Origin: Bombardia bombarda
Lineage: Eukaryota > Ascomycota > Sordariomycetes > Sordariales > Lasiosphaeriaceae
Assembly: GCA_030512295.1 (NCBI GenBank)
Contig: JAULSR010000004.1
Coordinates: forward strand, 2,108,001 to 2,172,000
Reading direction: 5' to 3'
Length of the DNA stretch: 64,000 nucleotides
Positions 58,967 through 64,000 of this stretch are shown piece after piece. The notes under the pieces are model-generated. The model did not search any database. It was given only the letters and a program-made list of their open reading frames with translations, and had not been told where the DNA came from. The position numbers and the translations under genes were made by a program. Within the stretch, counting starts at the first letter, position 1; the number at the start of each line of letters is the position of its first letter.

Positions 58967-60937
58967 ATGAGCGGCACTCTTACCCCTAACGGCCCCACGG
59001 CTGGTCAAGACATCATCCAAAACAACCCCCAGTCCCCTTCCCAAACGAACAAAACTCCTCAAGAAATCCCCATGATAAACCTCGGGAGTCTTCTCGAGGA
59101 TCTCCAAAGCGAGCCTCAGCATGAGAATCTCAAGATGTGGTGGGCGATCATTGGTAAGTAATTCTATGAAGCTGGCCTTGATCTAGTTCTGTTACTAACC
59201 ATAATCATCATGCTAGATACATTTGTGACCCCAGACGGACAATTTATCGGCCGGGACATTGATCGCGGCAGTGTCCACATTCATCGGGTTGCTCTGCAAA
59301 TATTGGGTGATGCCTACCCAAACTTGAGTCCGGAAATCGACAGATTCCTCCCGTATGTCCACAAATTCATCGACATGCAGCACACCATGGGTAGCCTCCA
59401 ATCTACCATGGACGGCCTCAACAAGTTCCGGCCCTTGCCGATCAGTGCGGATTCGCTCAAGCAGATCATGGACACGCCAAGTGAGATCCACAAGGAGAAG
59501 GTCCCCCGGGGGGCTATCTCCGTCGGTGATCATCCCTTCAAGAATTTCGCCGACTACAAGAGGGTCCAGGCCGAGATCACATCCTGGTCTAACCGTTCCG
59601 CGGATGAATTGAACCAGCAGCAGCCCGCAAACCCAACTGAGGAGGAAATCAGCCTCCTGCTGCAGAAGCTTGTCGATGCAATCCGCGACTTCAACGACAT
59701 GATCGATATCAACGTAAAGGGCGAGCTTAGCAGGCCGGCGGTTTTGGTCCAGAGTTTGACGGACTTTGAAGTTGTCATGGTCGCCATGGAGACTCTCATG
59801 GTGGCTAAAGATGCGCAGAATGGCAAGCTGGATCTTGCCCGCTGGACAGTGGTTAACCATATTCCACTGTACCAAATATTCCCGACATTTGCTGAACGTG
59901 TCGATTCCGTGGCCAAGTGCTTTCGCGTAAGTAATTTTTCATTATTCATCACTCCCACCTTTTCTCAAACACGAGCCCCAAATGTCCTTTCCATATGACT
60001 GACCATTTTATCCACTCTTTACAGCAGAGCAAGTCTTCCGTCTTCGAAATTGTCAACCAGATTTCGGGTGCTATCAGGACCGCCGCAAATCCCGAAGAGA
60101 AAGCAAAGGTAAGTCCCCACCCAGTTCATGTCATTGAATCATGATTCCAAGCCCTCGGTCGCTGACAGCACTTTAGAGAGCCGCATACTTTCAGAATAGC
60201 AACAATAATAAAGCAGCAAAGGAAGCTAAGATGAAGGTCGAGTGGAAGGCATACGAGACCATCGAAGCAACTATCAAGAGTGGAAACTATCAAACTGTTG
60301 CTGAGACCGTTGTTGGGGTTGTCACCGAAGCCGCTACCAAGGTTGCTTCTGTAGCTCCTCCCGTCCAACAAAGCAAGCGAAAGCGTGCCCTGAACGACTC
60401 GACAAACACGCAGCCTCAGCCAAAGCGTCGCCAGATCGCCCGGACTAGGAAGCAGCCAGCCCGTGCCTGCGCCAACCGTCGGGCTCAATCACCTGGACAG
60501 TATCTGCCTGCTCCTGTTCATGTCCAAAACGAAATTCAGACGCCCGAATACCAGAACCAGTACCAACCCGAGGCTAGCTACGCCCCCAGCCGGCACCTGT
60601 CGACATCCGCCAGCCAGTCTATGACCGAGACACCCCCGAAGCCGATGAGTTCTACCAGGGAGTCCAGAGCCAGCCTGACCAAGGATATTTCAATGCCAAC
60701 CCCTACAGCGACCAGCCGCATCTTGGCAACGACATATATCTGCCCCCCGACAACGCCAACCAGCAGCCTGCCATGTCTGGACAGCAAGCCCAAATCAACT
60801 ACGAAGTGCCGAACGAGTTTGAGCACCACAACGCCAACCCCATCATTCCGGTAAACAACGGGTTTTCAAACGACATGGTTGACCCCGCTCTTCTGAACGA
60901 AAACTTTGATATCGACGAGTTCTTCGATTTTGAATAG
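58967..60937 (+). CDS. Family member D: unknown, probably nuclear, with apparent frameshift
   Basis: Exons 58967..59153, 59217..59926, 60025..60108 and 60177..60937 give about 580 residues after one correction. The phase-1 junction at WAII|D matches C and E. Shared blocks: DYKRVQAEITSWSNRSADE, LTDFEVVMVAMETLM, then FPTFAERVDSVAKCFR, then QSKSSVFEIVNQISGAIR. D has no intron after FEVVMVAMETLM, where A, B and C do. A basic QSKRKRALND / PKRRQIARTRK patch follows. At 60583-60587 a run of five C breaks the frame; one added base joins SYAP to QPAPVDIRQPVYDRD and leads to an acidic-aromatic end LLNENFDIDEFFDFE. Without correction the frame ends at 60854 in a Thr/Ser-rich stretch. The acidic tail resembles an activation domain (inference). 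Confidence 0.78.
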
Positions 60938-61018
60938 GTAGATCCCGCGGCTCGCGAGAGAAATGCCTGGCGCACATGAACGCACTCTTAGAAGAAGACA
61001 ACCGAAACAACAACTGTA

Positions 61019-61083
61019 AACCTGGACCCACCTGGCCCTGTGGTTACACAGGGTGGGCCACTTCCCCACAGGGGATCCAGGTT
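61019..61083. repeat. Nested inverted repeat / hairpin
   Basis: Outer arms AACCTGGA (61019-61026) and TCCAGGTT (61076-61083) are perfect complements. An inner hairpin CCCTGTG-GTTA-CACAGGG (61036-61053) is also perfect. It starts about 80 bp after the D stop, so it could be a 3' UTR structure, or the end of a small transposon. I see no matching partner elsewhere in the window. Confidence 0.75.
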
Positions 61084-61211
61084 CATTTTCCTACCTGCAC
61101 ACAGCCGGCCGAGATAGCTTTGCCCTGGATTCTTCCGGGGACATGAATCCATCACGGCAGATCGCTCTCCAGTGCCATACAATCTCAAGCCGTCAAGCCT
61201 GCTGTCCACGC

Positions 61212-61449
61212 TGCGCTGCTCCCCGAGCTGGTTGATCTCACCTCAAATCAGGTGGTGCTCCCAACTCAATTTGATCTTACGCAGCTGACAATACTCCCAC
61301 ACCAGCTTGAGCTATATCTCCGTTTAAGAACTAACACTTAGTCAACATCGAGGCCCACTCCTCACTCCTCAGGATGCGCTGCTCCCTGAGCAGGTTGATC
61401 TCACCCTTCAAAAGGTGGTGCTCCCTACACAGGTTGATCTTACGCAGCT
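61212..61449. repeat. Two 75-bp imperfect direct repeats
   Basis: Copy 1 (61212-61286) and copy 2 (61375-61449) have equal length and the same ends, starting TGCGCTGCTCCC and ending TTGATCTTACGCAGCT, 163 bp apart. Read in their own frames both spell LLPE(L/Q)VDLT then VVLPTQ(F/V)DLTQL. The two copies are out of frame with each other. They may be relics of a repeated coding exon. Confidence 0.75.
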
Positions 61450-62230
61450 AGTGGTGCCTCGGCAGACTAACTCTAGAAAACGGCGTAGGCCAAGGATGAA
61501 TGGACCGATAGCATTCTTAAGTCTCCGCCAGGCGCGCTAAGGCAATCGGTGCTGTGCATCTTGCGATTCACAGTCGCGCGTTTAGCATTTTTCATTTTGC
61601 TGGGACTGCTTTTCACTGTCCCTCTCGCGCGTAATACGGATAGGACGGGGGCGCCTGGTTGATGATTGTAAGCAGTTTTGTTTTGTTTTCATGCGTCAAT
61701 TCAGGGGCTGGTTTCCGAGGCAATGGGAGGATATGCAAGAAAAGGAAATGCGCCAACGCAAGCAAGCAGCCTATGCAGTTAACGGTTCTGTCTTTAGCGG
61801 GGCGTATGGGCTGTTGACTTTCTTTCTCATTTTCCGCTTCTTTATCCTCCTATGTACCTAGGTAGCAAATAAACTTTCTTCATACACAAATCTCGTTAAC
61901 GAAGTACAGCAGTTTAGTGGCAATACAAACGACCATGCTAGTTTTTTAACAAAATATAATTGTAATTATGCTGACGACTTACTAACTTAAGCTCCTTAAT
62001 AATCCTAAATTAACTGTGTCTAGGTAGGTACTCTGGCCTGGTAATACTCTAAGGTGTATTCTTCAAAAGTGCCGTTTACAATGGGATCCTCGAGTGAGAG
62101 GCGGATTCTAACCAGCTACATGATATTCCATATGTTGTTCCCCCGAACGGGTAATGCTTTCAGGATCCAAGGCGGACTAAGTACTTGTAGTCGACGGAGA
62201 ACAAGAACAATGACATTGTGCCCTGCTAGT

Positions 62231-62701
62231 TATCGGTCGCTGCTAACAAATAGTGCGAAAGCTTTGGGTACGCAGCAAGCTAATGTACATAAGCAAAGAA
62301 GATACATACGTAGGCAGAAAAGATTTGAACCAGCCAGAAGTATCTGAGCCGCGTCTCCGTCTCTGGAAGCAGCGAGCTCCAATATATGAGAGCTTGACTG
62401 AGCCAAGCAACGCCGCGACGAGAATGAGGCACCTGTCTGGACCTGGCATCCATCTAGGATCCCTACCTCTGCTCCATACCACCTTCTGACTACAATTGCA
62501 CCATCGTTGAAGTAAGAGAGTACTGCGTCCCACCAAGAGAAATCGCCCGGCTCCTCGCGGTCCCCTCCTACGAACCCCCTCTCTGTTAGTACAGCTCGTC
62601 GTTCCGTGATTCTCAGCGGCGTGGTAGCCGTTTAGTTCTAGTATGTTTTCGCGTTCGTGTAATTCTTGGACGGCATCCTCATTCAAATCAAGATACGACA
62701 T
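62231..62701 (-). pseudogene. Coding-like relic, frame broken
   Basis: From ATG 62701 the frame reads MSYLDLNEDAVQELHEREN. Further on, a different frame reads PLRITERRAVLTERGF then GDFSWWDAVLSYFNDGAIVV and VRRWYGAEVGILDG, running on to a stop at 62231. Both pieces look protein-like, but I found no intron with correct phase that joins them. ELAASRDGDAAQILLAG is faintly ankyrin-like; I do not assign it. Likely a decayed gene or one with a sequence error. Confidence is low. Confidence 0.35.
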
Positions 62702-63320
62702 CTTACTCTTGTTTCCTGTCTTCAGGCTTCTGCTTTCAGCCGTAGCAGCCTCAGGACACCTCCTCTTGAGGGAAAAGAGGTCGGTGGCCGATGCCCGCCG
62801 ATAGCTTTAGCCAGGGCTCCGGTTATAGCTCTCCAGCAGCAGCTAGAATTGGTTCTTCCCAGGCTAGTACATGGTACTTCGTAGCAGTATACAATCGTCG
62901 CGAGCATCCCTACTGCTGACACGCTCAGTGGCCAATGCAGCTGCTTAGGGCAGTCAACCCAAGCGACTCTAGCAAAATTAGGGTCAGACAGGTACCTGAT
63001 ACCAACCTTACATAAGTCCTTTCGTCCTTGGAATAGATCACACTTCAATGGAAAATACCTTAATCTTTACCTCGATATGCGCCGGTAGAAGCAGGTGCGG
63101 GGCAGAGACGAACCCGATATCAAGGCAAGCTAGAACCTGCAGAAATAGTCCAGCTTTTTTCCCCTTTCCTTCTTTCTCACTCACGCGATTCCAGTCCCAA
63201 CCACAGCTGAAGCCTACCTTAAAAAGACCACACGAGCTTTGAACCGCTATCCGCGTCAAGATACGTCCTTTTACGAACAAGCATTATTACGACCTATCAA
63301 AAAAAAGCCCAGACGATATC

Positions 63321-64000
63321 ATGGATGGTAACCAATTGCACGGCAGCCCACACGCCAACGCCGCCAGCTTGCCACCGCCCGAATCCCCGACTCTCCCAAA
63401 CATCCCAAGCATCCTCCGTAACCTACAAGCACAGAAGGACGCGGCTGAGCTACAGCTATGGTGGTTCATAATCGGTAGGTGCACTTCAAGTCTTTGCGAA
63501 GAAACTTGAAACTGTCTCACGTCTCGCCCATCTAACGCCCGAGTAACCAGACAAATTTGTCCCCGAAGCAGGAAAATTCTTCAACTACTGCGATAACAAA
63601 ATGCTCAAGGCCGTAAAAGACACCGGCCTGGCTGAGGAACTACAGCTCGATGATTCAGTCCTGACAGTCAAGATCTACCTGGCGCGCCGGTTTCTTCACG
63701 CACAGGCAAGCTGCGAATGCCTGGAGCTGACGCTTAAGGCTATGGCCAAGTACAGGCCAATGCCTATCGATTCCGCCGAGTTGAAGGAGATGTTGAAGAG
63801 AAAATCCCGGCCCTTAGCCACTCCCGCCCATGTCGAGCGACAGCTATCGCTTGAGCGATTCAACATTCACTCTGTCGGCGACTTCTACAAGCTGGAGTCG
63901 CAGATCGCCGCCTGGTCAAATCCGTGCGAGACGGATCGTGCGTATCAAAACCGAGCGCTCGTCAGTCAGGAGCAACTTAACGCCTATGTTCTGAGAGTCG
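63321..64000 (+). CDS. Family member E: unknown, 5' part only
   Basis: Exons 63321..63474 and 63551..64000 (open at the window edge) give about 201 residues. The phase-1 intron (76 bp, GTAGGT donor) falls in WFII|D, as in C and D. The first exon is Pro/Leu-rich and ends AAELQLWWFII, close to ENLKMWWAII of D. The core block HSVGDFYKLESQIAAWSNP aligns with FADYKRVQAEITSWSNR of D. The ERW-like and SK blocks must lie beyond the window. It probably forms a head-to-tail array with C and D. Function unknown. Confidence 0.8.

Larger units (their letters stand above)
60938..63320. other. Spacer between D and E, with repeats and a gene relic
   Basis: 2.4 kb containing a hairpin (61019-61083), two 75-bp direct repeats (61212-61449), a TACCTAGGTA palindrome (61855-61864) and a minus-strand coding relic (62231-62701), each entered separately. 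The rest shows nothing I can name. Confidence 0.5.

Noticed and set aside
61450..61530. Resemblance of KRRRPRMNGPIAFLSLR to a mating-type alpha-box start
   Set aside because: Only a few residues match, the frame stops soon after, and no further alpha-box residues follow.
62310..62340. Second T-arm look-alike (GGTTCAAATC on the minus strand)
   Set aside because: Stem bases do not pair and the stretch lies inside a coding-like relic.
1..64000. CRISPR array, integron, phage or bacterial operon
   Set aside because: All genes have eukaryotic structure with introns; no regularly spaced repeats.

Overview
The window is 64 kb of nuclear DNA from a filamentous ascomycete (Pezizomycotina, most likely Sordariomycetes-like). 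The evidence is short introns (45-98 bp) with GTRNGT donors and CTAAC-type branch points, GC-rich coding exons between long AT-richer spacers, and typical fungal families: a fungal AAA-ATPase, a TRPY-type vacuolar channel, an XAP5 protein, a METTL16-type methyltransferase, a TauD dioxygenase and a DUF3716-like protein. I cannot name the species.

Layout. From 0 to 38 kb lies a conserved, mostly housekeeping half: PAQR receptor (partial), TFIIIC subunit, class II aldolase, a serine-rich single-pass membrane protein, TauD dioxygenase, a conserved basic protein, an F-box protein, a secreted SBP56-like protein, a small membrane protein, XAP5, METTL16, an AAA-ATPase with a polyQ/acidic N-terminus, and Yvc1. 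These genes are functionally unrelated and form no biosynthetic cluster. Spacers here reach 5.4 kb.

From 41 to 64 kb lies an accessory half. It holds five divergent members of one gene family that I do not recognise (called A to E here). A (41.3-43.2 kb) and B (45.4-47.8 kb) are on the minus strand. C (56.1-57.8 kb), D (59.0-60.9 kb) and E (63.3 kb to the window edge) are on the plus strand. A DUF3716-like gene sits between A and B. An 8.3-kb gene-poor spacer separates A/B from C/D/E; it carries an AT-rich block and a decayed tandem repeat that suggest repeat-induced mutation. The family shares a helical core, an intron framework, two short motifs (a D/N-F-E segment followed by an ERW-like motif; an S-K-x-x-V segment followed by R-I/F-x-x-x-P), a basic NLS-like patch and a low-complexity, partly acidic tail. 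This is the best candidate for something undescribed: a local expansion of probably nuclear proteins.

Sequence quality. Three genes (TFIIIC subunit, F-box protein, family member D) each need a one-base change in a short G/C run to restore a single reading frame. This points to homopolymer errors in the assembly, or less likely to three independent lesions. Exon coordinates were worked out by eye from splice sites and reading frame.
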